From CAZVAO01 sp964625175 (lineage in GTDB: Bacteria > Bacillota > UBA994 > PWPR01): a stretch of DNA of 49,170 nucleotides. Positions 18,409 through 27,141 of this stretch are shown piece by piece (positions within the stretch are counted from its first letter, which is position 1; every line of letters begins with the position of its first letter). Position numbers and translations under genes: made by a program. The notes beneath the pieces are model-generated. The model worked only from the letters and a program-made list of their open reading frames with translations. It was not told the DNA's origin and ran no database searches. Location of the stretch: the NCBI GenBank assembly GCA_964625175.1, contig CAZVAO010000003.1, forward strand, positions 1 through 49,170, in the 5' to 3' direction.

Positions 18409-18451
18409 TACACCCCTCTTCTAAATGCATAGGTTTGAAATATCTAAGTTT

Positions 18452-18480
18452 ATTCTAGATAGAATCGCAACCCATGTCAA
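18452..18480 (-). promoter_or_regulatory. Promoter of ccpN-ppsR
   Basis: A perfect TTGACA (18475-18480), a 17-bp spacer and TAGAAT (18452-18457) on the minus strand. Transcription would start near 18445, leaving a leader of about 37 nt before the ATC codons. This supports initiation there rather than at the TTG at 18300. Confidence 0.8.
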
Positions 18481-18546
18481 TTCTCTCTGGTAATCAACTA
18501 AATATTGCTGACCACCAGAAATAAATACTGCACTAATAATAAGTGA

Positions 18547-18601
18547 AACCCTATTCCCCCTAATGTAGGCATAGATCTGCCCCCATCAGCTAAATAGGGT
18601 T
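18547..18601. repeat. Inverted repeat between operons
   Basis: AACCCTATT (18547-18555) and AATAGGGTT (18593-18601) are perfect inverted arms around 37 nt. They lie after the last gene of the phoH operon. There is no clear T run, so this may be a weak terminator or an operator for the ccpN promoter, 67 bp away. Confidence 0.4.
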
Positions 18602-18672
18602 CAATCAGCTTCAATCATCGCACAAACGCATCCGATCATCTAAATGAAATGGTGTTAGGCAAATCAAAGCCG

Positions 18673-19041
18673 CTAGAGGTCTGTATTTCTTTCCACTACA
18701 ATTGTACATTTAGCAGCAACTGCTACGGCGCCACCTAAAATAGCTAAATACGGGGCTAATAAAGCAGCTACTATACCAATATTAACAGGAAGACTGAGGA
18801 TGACCTTGTCATTCTGTTTAACTGTGATTTTAGTGACATTGCCCTCTTTAATCAAATTGCGTATTTTTTCGATTAAATCGTCCCCTTTTACCTCATAGCT
18901 CTCTTTTTTCGTTCCATACTCATTCTCATAGGCGACAATCGCTTCAACGATGTTTCCATCATGTTCTTTGAGTAAGGCAACCGCAAGTTCATAAGACATA
19001 CCAGTACGTTCTCTTAATAAATCAACTTTTGCTAAATCCAT
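18673..19041 (-). CDS. DUF4342 protein with UBA-like N-terminus
   Basis: A 122-residue protein. Residues 1-45 resemble a UBA/EF-Ts-type helical domain (LRERTGMSYELAVALLKEHDGNIVEAIVAYE). The rest matches DUF4342 in pattern: a strand-rich segment (KITVKQNDKVILSLPVNIGIVAALLAPYLAILGG) with a hydrophobic stretch at about 88-110 that may be a membrane segment. Function is unknown. It is the last gene of the phoH-to-recO operon, 15 bp after recO, at the place where glyQ-glyS sits in Bacillus. The start is supported by GGAGGC upstream of ATG 19041. Confidence 0.75.
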   Translation of the reverse strand: MDLAKVDLLRERTGMSYELAVALLKEHDGNIVEAIVAYENEYGTKKESYEVKGDDLIEKIRNLIKEGNVTKITVKQNDKVILSLPVNIGIVAALLAPYLAILGGAVAVAAKCTIVVERNTDL

Positions 19042-19056
19042 TCAAATCGCCTCCAT

Positions 19057-19794
19057 TTAGTAATTTCTAATTAAATCTAAATACTTCTGACCTGTAGGTT
19101 CAAACTCAAGTAGTGAAACCGCAAATCGTTCTATAGCCATCACAACATCTAAGTCAATAATTGGCCATTCTCCTCCATTCAATTCTTGCAATAGCAACTG
19201 CCATTGTCGTATAATCTGCCTCCCAATCGCTTTGCCATGAGGAAGACATTCTAGGCAATACATGTTGCCGTGCGGCCCCACATGCCACTGGTCCTGTAAA
19301 GGTTCGTTGCAATGATAACAGTTTTGGGGGTAAACATTATATCCTGCTGCTCGCAATACACGCAGTATAATTGCCGCATGAAGGTAGGTAACCTGTTGAT
19401 CTGTGGTTAAGTTTGCTAAGGCTTTTAAAAATCCAACTAATAGGTGATAGGTTATCGGGTCAGCCTGTTCGCCGACAATCATCTGATCGATCATGCTAAC
19501 CATATAACCAGCAGATCCTAGTTTATAAGGATCACTTTTGATTGCAGCAAAGGAATCTAAGATCTGTGCCTGCTGCAAAACATAATAGTTGCTGCCGCTC
19601 CTTGGCGCTTGCACTGCAATGGTTCCGTGTACGACCGCCTGGCTAAAGGACCTTAAGCGACTCTTTAAATTGCGGGCGTGTGATGCCACCACTATTATTT
19701 TACCCAGATTCTCGGTCAAACAAACCAAAAGAACATGATCTTCTTGATAATTTACGGCACGTAAAACGATTGCATCAATCTTATTGAGATTCAT
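19057..19794 (-). CDS. recO: DNA repair protein RecO
   Basis: A 245-residue RecO. The N-terminal OB-fold (about 1-80) is followed by a helical domain with a four-cysteine zinc site: CYHC near 158-161 and CLEC near 178-181. RecO works with RecF and RecR to load RecA on SSB-coated gaps. The start overlaps the end of deoC by 14 bp. Neighbouring era upstream of recO is the normal arrangement, with deoC inserted between them here. Confidence 0.93.
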   Translation of the reverse strand: MNLNKIDAIVLRAVNYQEDHVLLVCLTENLGKIIVVASHARNLKSRLRSFSQAVVHGTIAVQAPRSGSNYYVLQQAQILDSFAAIKSDPYKLGSAGYMVSMIDQMIVGEQADPITYHLLVGFLKALANLTTDQQVTYLHAAIILRVLRAAGYNVYPQNCYHCNEPLQDQWHVGPHGNMYCLECLPHGKAIGRQIIRQWQLLLQELNGGEWPIIDLDVVMAIERFAVSLLEFEPTGQKYLDLIRNY

Positions 19795-20437
19795 TAGCCG
19801 AAGTAACGATTTTTATCCCTGAGCTCGCCCCAATCCGCGTTGCGCCTGCTGCGATCATGGCTATCGCCTGTTCTGCCGTACGAATGCCTCCCGCTGCTTT
19901 GACGCCCATCTCTGGACCAACTGTCTTGCGCATCAAGGCGACATCCTCAACCGTTGCACCAGATGGACCAAAGCCCGTTGAGGTCTTAACATAGGCTGCG
20001 TTGGCGCTCTTAGCTAATTGGCAGGCTCGTATTTTCTGCTCATCGTTTAGGTAGGCTGCCTCAATAATAACTTTAATAGGCACATCACCAGCCGCCCGCA
20101 CAACCGCAGCAATATCTGCCTCAACTGCCGCATTTTCTCCATCCAACAGATGGCCGATATTGATTACCATATCAATTTCGGTGGCGCCATCGGCAATGGC
20201 CTGAATCGTCTCTGCTACCTTAGACTCTGTAGAGGTCGCCCCTAACGGAAAGCCTACTACCGAGGCAATTTCTACATCCGTGTCCTGCAAAAGTTCATGG
20301 CACAATTTAATCCATCCCGCGTTGACACATACGGCTTTGAATTGGTAGTCACGAGCCTCTGCACACAAGCGCTCTATCACATCTTGAGTTCCATTCGCTT
20401 TTAGAAACGTGTGATCAATGTATTGAGCTAAATTCAT
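19781..20437 (-). CDS. deoC: Deoxyribose-phosphate aldolase
   Basis: A 218-residue class I aldolase that splits 2-deoxyribose 5-phosphate into glyceraldehyde 3-phosphate and acetaldehyde. The Schiff-base lysine is Lys151 in VKTSTGFG. The second catalytic lysine is Lys180 in GVKAAGG, and the proton-relay aspartate is in EIDMVINIG near residue 88-89. Length is normal for the short DeoC form. It begins 4 bp after era and overlaps recO. Together with cdd three genes upstream it suggests nucleoside salvage; deoxynucleoside phosphorylase and phosphopentomutase genes are not in the window. Confidence 0.95.
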   Translation of the reverse strand: MNLAQYIDHTFLKANGTQDVIERLCAEARDYQFKAVCVNAGWIKLCHELLQDTDVEIASVVGFPLGATSTESKVAETIQAIADGATEIDMVINIGHLLDGENAAVEADIAAVVRAAGDVPIKVIIEAAYLNDEQKIRACQLAKSANAAYVKTSTGFGPSGATVEDVALMRKTVGPEMGVKAAGGIRTAEQAIAMIAAGATRIGASSGIKIVTSANESQ

Positions 20438-20441
20438 TTCC

Positions 20442-21332
20442 TTACTCCTTCGTATATCCTAATTTATTGAGCATTTCTTGTTTATTACGCCAATCACTTT
20501 TATGGCGAACATGCAGATCTAAAAACACCTTGTATCCCATAAATTTTTCAATATCGCGCCGGGCGAGATGGCCGATTTTCTTAAGCATAGATCCTTGCTT
20601 ACCGATAATCATGCCTTTCTGTGATGCCCGCTCGGCGATGATATCCGCAGCGATGTATATTTTATTATTGCGCATCTCATAGGCACGTAAGTCGACCGCT
20701 ACCGAATAAGGAATTTCTTCATAGAGTAAATTGAATACCTTCTCACGAATAATTTCACCAATCAGAAACTCTTCCGGTCGGTCGGTAATCATATCTGCAG
20801 GATAATACTGTGGTCCTTCTTTCAGATATGAAAATACTAAATCAACAACTTTATCGACGTTTTCTCCAGTTTTCGCAGAAATCGGAATCATTTCTGCAAA
20901 TTTATATTTCTCGTTCCATTCAACTAGTAAAGGAATCAGTTTATTTGGCTTAATGATGTCCACTTTATTAATGCAAAGGATTACAGGAATCTCGACTTCA
21001 CTGACAATCCTTGCCACATAGTGATCACCAGATCCAATGATTTCATCAGGCTCCACCATAAGAATCGCTACATCAACGCCATTCAAACTATCTTTAGCAT
21101 GTTTCACTAAATTTTCTCCAAGTTTGTGATGGGGTTTATGAATTCCCGGCGTATCTACAAAAATCACTTGGCCACGTTCCTCGGTGTAAACACAATGGAT
21201 GCGATTGCGCGTTGCTTGGGGCTTATCTGATTCAATAAGAATCTTTTGTCCCATGACCTTATTAAGGAATGTGGACTTCCCAACATTTGGTCGTCCAACA
21301 ACCGTAACAAAGCCAGATTTGATTTTATCCAT
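20442..21332 (-). CDS. era: GTPase Era
   Basis: A 296-residue essential GTPase that binds 16S rRNA and aids 30S maturation. Walker A is GRPNVGKS (13-20), G3 is in FVDTPGIHK, and G4 is NKVD. A C-terminal KH domain contains IIGKQGSMLKKIG. The frame is open further upstream to 21407, but that would overlap cdd. ATG 21332 has AGGGGGAAAAGA just ahead and gives the normal N-terminus, so I chose it. Gap to cdd is 13 bp and to deoC 4 bp. Confidence 0.96.
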   Translation of the reverse strand: MDKIKSGFVTVVGRPNVGKSTFLNKVMGQKILIESDKPQATRNRIHCVYTEERGQVIFVDTPGIHKPHHKLGENLVKHAKDSLNGVDVAILMVEPDEIIGSGDHYVARIVSEVEIPVILCINKVDIIKPNKLIPLLVEWNEKYKFAEMIPISAKTGENVDKVVDLVFSYLKEGPQYYPADMITDRPEEFLIGEIIREKVFNLLYEEIPYSVAVDLRAYEMRNNKIYIAADIIAERASQKGMIIGKQGSMLKKIGHLARRDIEKFMGYKVFLDLHVRHKSDWRNKQEMLNKLGYTKE

Positions 21333-21345
21333 TCTTTTCCCCCTG

Positions 21346-21729
21346 TTATTTCTTAAGTTGAAAAGCAATTGGAAGCAGCTCACCAACGGTATAGGTGCGA
21401 TATTCACCCGATTTTAGTGCTAAATGAACCTTCGCATTGGGTGCTAATTCTGCCATCACCTGGCGACACGTACCACAGGGTGATGGATACTCATCTGCGC
21501 CCGTAACAATGACGATATCACATATGGGCTCTGGGTTCTCACTAACGGATTTAAACATAGCCACACGCTCTGCACAAATAGTGGCACCATACGCTGCATT
21601 TTCGATATTGCAACCACTGTAGATTTTACCGCTTACCGTCATCAGTGCGGCGCCAACTTGATAATTGGAGTAGGGACTATAGGAGTGTTCTAATGCCTTT
21701 ATCGCTGCATCTAGTAGATTTTGATTCAT
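21346..21729 (-). CDS. cdd: Cytidine deaminase
   Basis: A 127-residue homotetrameric-type zinc cytidine deaminase that converts cytidine and deoxycytidine to uridine forms. The zinc ligands are Cys52 in ICAE, Cys85 and Cys88 in PCGTC; the catalytic proton carrier is Glu54. The cdd-era order is conserved with Bacillus. It lies 14 bp after the DUF881 gene. Confidence 0.95.
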   Translation of the reverse strand: MNQNLLDAAIKALEHSYSPYSNYQVGAALMTVSGKIYSGCNIENAAYGATICAERVAMFKSVSENPEPICDIVIVTGADEYPSPCGTCRQVMAELAPNAKVHLALKSGEYRTYTVGELLPIAFQLKK

Positions 21730-21743
21730 AGTGTTTTCCTCAT

Positions 21744-22769
21744 TTACGATACTTTGCGTGAATACGCAGGTAGGACAACATCCATCTCTTCGACCACAAT
21801 GGAAATTCCTTTAATTGATTCTAAGGTGTTCTTGATGATTTCAATCCCACTTGTCAACTTCTCGACATCACCAACGACTTGAATTGTAACCGGATCCACC
21901 GCAATGGATTCATAATTTACCAGAATAACAGGACCAACGCAGCGAATAGAAGAGGTGTTAATGATGCGCTGCCCCCCCACACTCGCTCCTAAAGCACCAG
22001 CTGAAAATAATTCATTCAAGATGTCACGGATATCGGAATCATGAACAATTTCAAAGGCTTGATAACCCCCTTCAGCATCATAGATTTTAATCTGGATGCC
22101 ATGGCCAGATAATGCACGATACCCAGAGCGTTCTTCCTGAGTAATTAAGCTCTGTTGTAACTGCGCTGTTTCTAATTCCAATGCACTCAATCGATCATAG
22201 AGGCTACGATAGCTAAGCACCTTTGGCGAACCATCTTCAATTGTGACCGCTACATCGCTAAAAGAATGTGGCAATTGTGGTGATTCTTTTAGGGCCGTAA
22301 TGGTCTCCGCTGAAAGCACATTTCCAACGTCACTCACTTGCACACCATATTCAACATCACCCCAAACGACAATAGCAACCTTCTCTTGGATAGTATTCAA
22401 GTTTGGATCCTTGCTGATAATCCCCAAAATGACTTGATTACGTAAATTGTCTGCCTCACGCAAGATGGTTTCTTGCACATTACCACTCTCAGTTAATATA
22501 ATTTGAGCGAGATCCTCTTCAGATGTCGCCAACTCGATTTTATATTGGAGAAGCCCAAGTCGCTCTTTGACCGAGTTAATATCCGCCACGCCTAAGTCCG
22601 TTGCATAACGACGCAAATAAGTAATCATTGCATTTGTACCAGCTCGAGCCATCTCTAGTTTGGTAAGCTCCCCTGGAAATGCAATTAACTCTTGGGAACG
22701 GAGAATAACGACTGAATTTATAATCAGCAATGCCACTACTATAAACCATAAAATTTTATTCTTATCCAT
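21744..22769 (-). CDS. DUF881 membrane-anchored protein
   Basis: About 341 residues. An N-terminal membrane segment (about 4-22) is followed by an extracytoplasmic helical region, a coiled coil around YDRLSALELETAQLQQSL, and a C-terminal DUF881 domain with the characteristic GGQRIINTSSIRC and VGPVILVN patterns. DUF881 proteins are usually encoded near division and cell-wall genes; their function is not established. The frame is open to 22796, but AAAGGTGA upstream of ATG 22769 supports the shorter start. Location between dgkA and cdd is uncommon for the family. Confidence 0.8.
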   Translation of the reverse strand: MDKNKILWFIVVALLIINSVVILRSQELIAFPGELTKLEMARAGTNAMITYLRRYATDLGVADINSVKERLGLLQYKIELATSEEDLAQIILTESGNVQETILREADNLRNQVILGIISKDPNLNTIQEKVAIVVWGDVEYGVQVSDVGNVLSAETITALKESPQLPHSFSDVAVTIEDGSPKVLSYRSLYDRLSALELETAQLQQSLITQEERSGYRALSGHGIQIKIYDAEGGYQAFEIVHDSDIRDILNELFSAGALGASVGGQRIINTSSIRCVGPVILVNYESIAVDPVTIQVVGDVEKLTSGIEIIKNTLESIKGISIVVEEMDVVLPAYSRKVS

Positions 22770-22797
22770 TTCATCACCTTTTAATGAAGCATTCACT

Positions 22798-23160
22798 TCA
22801 TAGTATTAATTTAACATAGGGCCAGAAGATTATTAAGCCAATCAAAACGGATCCAATCGCAGTCACTAATACAGCACCTGCGGCCATATCCTTCACCCTT
22901 CCGGCAAGCTCACAGTAAGCAGGGTTGACCAGATCAATCATTTTCTCGATTGCTGTATTGATGAGTTCAAAAGCCAATACTAAAGTAATTACTAAAATTA
23001 AGATCATTAGTTCAGCTGCTGGAACTCGCAAAACAACAGCAAACACAAGCACGATTGATGCTGCAAAGAAGTGGAATTTCATATTGCACTCCGTCTGCAT
23101 TGCAGCCAAGATCCCCCGCCAAGCATTAGCGAATGATCGCACAAATCTACGCGGTTCCAC
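22798..23160 (-). CDS. dgkA: Diacylglycerol/undecaprenol kinase family protein
   Basis: About 120 residues, the family's normal size, with three membrane segments. The catalytic signature is ELINTAIEKMIDL, with the glutamates that bind ATP-Mg. Gram-positive members phosphorylate undecaprenol rather than diacylglycerol, recycling the wall lipid carrier. The frame is open to 23250, which would overlap ybeY by 104 bp. GTG 23160 gives a typical N-terminus and a 14-bp overlap, so I prefer it, although its ribosome site is weak. Confidence 0.88.
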   Translation of the reverse strand: MEPRRFVRSFANAWRGILAAMQTECNMKFHFFAASIVLVFAVVLRVPAAELMILILVITLVLAFELINTAIEKMIDLVNPAYCELAGRVKDMAAGAVLVTAIGSVLIGLIIFWPYVKLIL

Positions 23161-23611
23161 TTTTCGGTTGTAATTGTTCAAGTTCCAGTCGCTCAAACAA
23201 TTCCTTCTCTTTATCGCGCATAGGTCCTCGATGTTCTTCATCGTGATCATAACCTGCTAAGTGCAGAAGCCCGTGCAATAATAGGAAACTCATCTCGCGT
23301 TGTAAGTCATTGTTGTATGTTTGCGCTTGTTCAGCCGCAACAGCTGCGGCAATAATAATTTCACCTAGGATTGGCTCAGGGCTGTCCAGAGCAGATAAGG
23401 GGAAGCTCAGCACATCCGTTGGCTGATCTTTGTGGCGATAGTGCTGATTCAATTCCTTAATCCCTGCTTTATCAATAATCACGACACTTATTGTTTTATC
23501 CTCAATTCCTAGCATCTCACACACTTGGGTGGCCCAAGCAGTTAGACTTTGGATCAGTTCCAAACCAATTTCAATCTCTTCCTGATTATTGCTAATTTCG
23601 ATTTCGACCAA
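23147..23611 (-). CDS. ybeY: Endoribonuclease YbeY (rRNA maturation)
   Basis: A 154-residue zinc-dependent RNase of the UPF0054 family, needed for 16S rRNA 3' processing and ribosome quality control. The metal motif HGLLHLAGYDH gives His113, His117 and His123. The segment TDVLSFPL is also typical. The start overlaps pgpH by 20 bp. The trio phoH-pgpH-ybeY is the conserved Firmicutes arrangement. Confidence 0.95.
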   Translation of the reverse strand: MVEIEISNNQEEIEIGLELIQSLTAWATQVCEMLGIEDKTISVVIIDKAGIKELNQHYRHKDQPTDVLSFPLSALDSPEPILGEIIIAAAVAAEQAQTYNNDLQREMSFLLLHGLLHLAGYDHDEEHRGPMRDKEKELFERLELEQLQPKSGTA

Positions 23612-25697
23612 GTTTACGACTCCTCTCCAGATCTGCGATACTGCGCTCCGGATAAGCGATGCGGTTATGATATACGCCTGTAAAGCCCTTTATGTAGGTC
23701 TCAGCGAGCTTATCTAAGTCACGCAGGGTTAGATCACACTCATCAAATTCACCAGCATTGAGACGCTCTTTTATCAATTTATGAACAATTTCTTTAACTT
23801 TTGCCGTAGATTTACGAGGCAATGAGCGCACGGTTGCTTCAACAGCATCTGTAATCATGATGATGCCAGCCTCTTTCGTCTGTGGGCGAGGACCAGCGTA
23901 AGAAAAATCACTTTCTAATAGCGGATCGTCATTTTCGCCAAGTTGTTCCGTTGCCTTATGGTAAAAATATCTTACCAGCGTTGTGCCATGGTGTTGTTCA
24001 ATCATATCGATAACAGGTTTCGGTAAGTTCTCTTCTTTAGCCATCTCTACACCATCTCGTACATGTGATGTAATAATTAAAGTACTTAGAGATGGTGGAT
24101 ACTTCTCATGAGGGCTCTCCTCTTGATTGATCTGATTCTCAGAAAACATTCCAGGACGTTTGATCTTGCCAATATCATGGTAGTAAGCACCCACTCGAGC
24201 TAATAGCGGATTGGCACCCACTGCCTCTGCTGCCACTTCAGCTAAATTACCCATTACCATACTGTGATTATACGTTCCAGGGGCTTCAGTCAGTAAACGG
24301 TGTAAAAGCGGGCGATTGGGATTTGATAGTTCCAATAGTCTAACCGTTGATAACATACCAAAAACATTCTCAAAGAACGGTAACGAACCCATTGCCATAA
24401 CCACAAGTCCTATACCCACCACAACTGCTTCAAGTGCGTTTAAGAGTGAAATATTGAGCGGTACGCCCCCAATCATTCGCAAAGAAAGAATGACCACACT
24501 ATTTGCCGCTGCTACATACAGGGCAATTCGGCCCATATCGGAACGCTGTTTCATGTGATTACTACCGTAAATTGCCACGACACTTCCAACAAATGCGACA
24601 ATTATGGCCTCCATCTCTAGTATTGGGGCAACTGTCAATATAATTGCGACTGTGGCCACTAAGGCCACTTGCCAACTCAGCAACACCGTAATCAGCACAC
24701 CCATCATGACACTCAAAACGAGATAGGGTGAGTAATTAACCAAAAATAATGTTGGCACAACGGCAAGAACGATGCTTAGAGCAATCATCGACAAAGACTT
24801 AAAATGATCATAAACTTCTTGACAAAAATTCCTCAGGACAGCAATCGTCATAATCTCGATCATTAGCAAATATAAGGCAACGCCTAGAACCATCTGCGTG
24901 CGCCTCTCCGTTCCCATCAACCCGGCATTTTCAATCAGAGCAAAGGTCTGATTACTGATGACTTGATTTTCTAAAACAATAATATCACCCTTGCGTACCA
25001 TAACAGGAGGAACTGCCGCTTTAGCCTCATCCTTCAATGTACTTGTCAGTTCACTGTTAAAGGTATAACTGGGCTGATAAATAGCCGCTAACAAGGCTTC
25101 AAGATAAATATGATCCGCTAAACTTCCATCTAAGGCCTTAATCTTATACGCCATCAGCGCTAAACCGCTATCCTTATTCCGAATTCCCTCTTCATAGATC
25201 TCTTGGAGAACTTGCTCAGCAGCTGAGTTTAACTTCGCTAAATAGTCAGGGCTAATTGTGTTAATGTGGTTATAGATGCTATCGTTGAAACTTCCAACTA
25301 CACTCGCCCCGCTTTCAGTGCCGTCGACGATTGCCGCTTCGATTTCACTGATTTGTTGCCCTTGGTTAAGAATTAATATATCTCCAATACCCTTTAAATC
25401 TCCAAGGACCTGTGATTCGAGTTGACGATTGCGACTATAGGCATCTGGAACACTTTGTGCAGCCACATCTCGCGCCTGTTGTGTTGCCAACACGTCTTCA
25501 ATATCTTGAGGAGCATAGACGGTGCGCGGACTATTCTGTCCAATGCTTATATTAATTTCTGGGGGAATTATCACAACTAACATTGCTAATAGTATGACCA
25601 TGTAAACCCCTATCGCCAAGACAATTCTGCGCACTAAAGGCTTCCGTTGAAAATATAAGTTGTAGAGGCGTTTAATATTTTTAAAAATGTTAGTCAT
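23592..25697 (-). CDS. pgpH: 7TM-HD phosphohydrolase, PgpH-type c-di-AMP phosphodiesterase
   Basis: A 701-residue integral membrane protein. A first membrane segment (about 24-46) is followed by an extracytoplasmic 7TMR-HDED domain (about 47-265), seven membrane segments (about 268-445) and a cytoplasmic HD domain. His507-Asp508 in YYHDIGKIKRP form the HD metal site. Characterised relatives hydrolyse the second messenger c-di-AMP. The gene starts 4 bp after phoH and overlaps ybeY. Length and domain order are normal. Confidence 0.93.
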   Translation of the reverse strand: MTNIFKNIKRLYNLYFQRKPLVRRIVLAIGVYMVILLAMLVVIIPPEINISIGQNSPRTVYAPQDIEDVLATQQARDVAAQSVPDAYSRNRQLESQVLGDLKGIGDILILNQGQQISEIEAAIVDGTESGASVVGSFNDSIYNHINTISPDYLAKLNSAAEQVLQEIYEEGIRNKDSGLALMAYKIKALDGSLADHIYLEALLAAIYQPSYTFNSELTSTLKDEAKAAVPPVMVRKGDIIVLENQVISNQTFALIENAGLMGTERRTQMVLGVALYLLMIEIMTIAVLRNFCQEVYDHFKSLSMIALSIVLAVVPTLFLVNYSPYLVLSVMMGVLITVLLSWQVALVATVAIILTVAPILEMEAIIVAFVGSVVAIYGSNHMKQRSDMGRIALYVAAANSVVILSLRMIGGVPLNISLLNALEAVVVGIGLVVMAMGSLPFFENVFGMLSTVRLLELSNPNRPLLHRLLTEAPGTYNHSMVMGNLAEVAAEAVGANPLLARVGAYYHDIGKIKRPGMFSENQINQEESPHEKYPPSLSTLIITSHVRDGVEMAKEENLPKPVIDMIEQHHGTTLVRYFYHKATEQLGENDDPLLESDFSYAGPRPQTKEAGIIMITDAVEATVRSLPRKSTAKVKEIVHKLIKERLNAGEFDECDLTLRDLDKLAETYIKGFTGVYHNRIAYPERSIADLERSRKLGRNRN

Positions 25698-25701
25698 CTA
25701 T

Positions 25702-26679
25702 TTACCCTCGGCGATTGCGGCTGCGATCGCTCTTCTCATAGGCTTTGATAATTTTTTGAACTAAAGCATGTCTCACAACATCTTTCTCTGTTAGATAGAC
25801 AATACTGATATCATCAATATTCTTCAAAATACTAGCAGCTTGTTTCAATCCGGAGCTTTGACCACGTGGTAAGTCGGTTTGCGTAACATCTCCTGTCACG
25901 ACAGCCTGTGAACCAAATCCCAAACGTGTTAAAAACATTTTCATTTGAGTTTGCGTTGTATTTTGTGCTTCGTCTAAGATCACAAAACTATTGTCTAACG
26001 TTCGTCCTCGCATGTAGGCAAGAGGGGCTACTTCTATTATACCCTTTTCTAGGTATTTCAAAAACTGTTCTGCTCCAACAATATCATAGAGTGCGTCATA
26101 AAGTGGTCGCAAATAGGGATCAATTTTTGCTTGAAGATCACCTGGCAGAAAGCCCAGCCTTTCACCAGCTTCGACTGCAGGACGCGTTAAAATAATACGC
26201 CCAACTTCACGTTTGCGCAATGCTGCCACAGCCATGGCAATTGCCAAATAGGTTTTCCCCGTACCAGCAGGCCCAATACCAAATACCAGAGTGTTGTGCC
26301 GCATTGCCTCCACGTAGCCCTGTTGGCCTTTGGTCTTAGGCCGAACAACTTTTCCCTTAGCCGTTAAAACGACTTCATCGTCAGCTAAACTTAACAAATC
26401 AATATCTTCATGGTCGATCGTCATCCGGATGGCATACTGCACATCTCTCTCTTCGATATTCTGTCCAGCACGAATTAGAGAAAGTAGTTGGCGAAGCGCT
26501 TGTTCCGCTAACTCCACTTGTTCCGCTTCTCCATTGATTACGACTTCACTCTCACGAGTGACCATTGTGACATTCACTGCATCTTCAATCAGTTTTATAT
26601 GTGTATCCCGCTCTCCGAATAGCCGTCGAACTTCATCAACAGAACGAATGAATAGTCTTTTTTCTACTGTTTCTGCCAA
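25702..26679 (-). CDS. phoH: PhoH-like ATPase (PhoH/PhoL)
   Basis: About 325 residues. An N-terminal KH-like region precedes the ATPase domain, which has Walker A GPAGTGKT (136-143), Walker B in FVILDEAQN, and the family VTGDVTQTDLP motif. It is linked to RNA metabolism with YbeY. The frame opens at TTG 26694, but that codon lies inside the Shine-Dalgarno TTGGAGG. The second TTG at 26679 is 8 nt downstream of GGAGG and is chosen. This is the first gene of a ten-gene operon running to 18673. Confidence 0.93.
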   Translation of the reverse strand: MAETVEKRLFIRSVDEVRRLFGERDTHIKLIEDAVNVTMVTRESEVVINGEAEQVELAEQALRQLLSLIRAGQNIEERDVQYAIRMTIDHEDIDLLSLADDEVVLTAKGKVVRPKTKGQQGYVEAMRHNTLVFGIGPAGTGKTYLAIAMAVAALRKREVGRIILTRPAVEAGERLGFLPGDLQAKIDPYLRPLYDALYDIVGAEQFLKYLEKGIIEVAPLAYMRGRTLDNSFVILDEAQNTTQTQMKMFLTRLGFGSQAVVTGDVTQTDLPRGQSSGLKQAASILKNIDDISIVYLTEKDVVRHALVQKIIKAYEKSDRSRNRRG

Positions 26680-27014
26680 TACCTTGGCCTCCAATCTTAG
26701 ATATGAAACAAGTTTTTCTGCGATGTCTACAAACTCAATGTATTCGCTTACTAATTAAATGTAATTCAATCGTGTACAAGAGAATCCTTACATCTTGCAT
26801 CTCCGTCTACTCATCATACATTGTCATAAATAGACGCATACCACACCCATCATCATACCCTAGTACTGAAAGTCGTTAGGTGCGCTTGCATTGTTGCTAG
26901 TTGAGGAAAAACCAAATAAGTTCTGATGAATCCCCTAGCTCTATTCTTAATACGATGACTAATTATACTTAAGCTAGGTCTTCCCCTAATTTTACCAGAA
27001 AAGCGCCCTCTTTT
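26680..27014. other. Intergenic region upstream of phoH
   Basis: It must hold the promoter of the phoH operon, but I found no clear -35/-10 pair. No gene or shared repeat was seen. The right end borders the terminator at 27015-27040. Confidence 0.45.
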
Positions 27015-27040
27015 CAAAAAAAAGGTGCAATAAGCACCTT
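27015..27040 (-). terminator. Rho-independent terminator after the small exporter gene
   Basis: AAGGTGC (27022-27028) pairs with GCACCTT (27034-27040), followed on the minus strand by a run of U residues. It lies about 100 bp after the stop at 27142. Confidence 0.85.
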
Positions 27041-27141
27041 AATAACCGATTGTGACTTGTCATTGCAATTCTATAAACACCCTATGAAGCAAATTGGCGA
27101 CTTATATCACTACTGAATCTGCCATTAAACCTGCCAACTCG

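Noticed and set aside
20442..21407. Longer era start at 21407
   Set aside because: It would overlap cdd by about 60 bp; ATG 21332 has a good ribosome site and the normal N-terminus.
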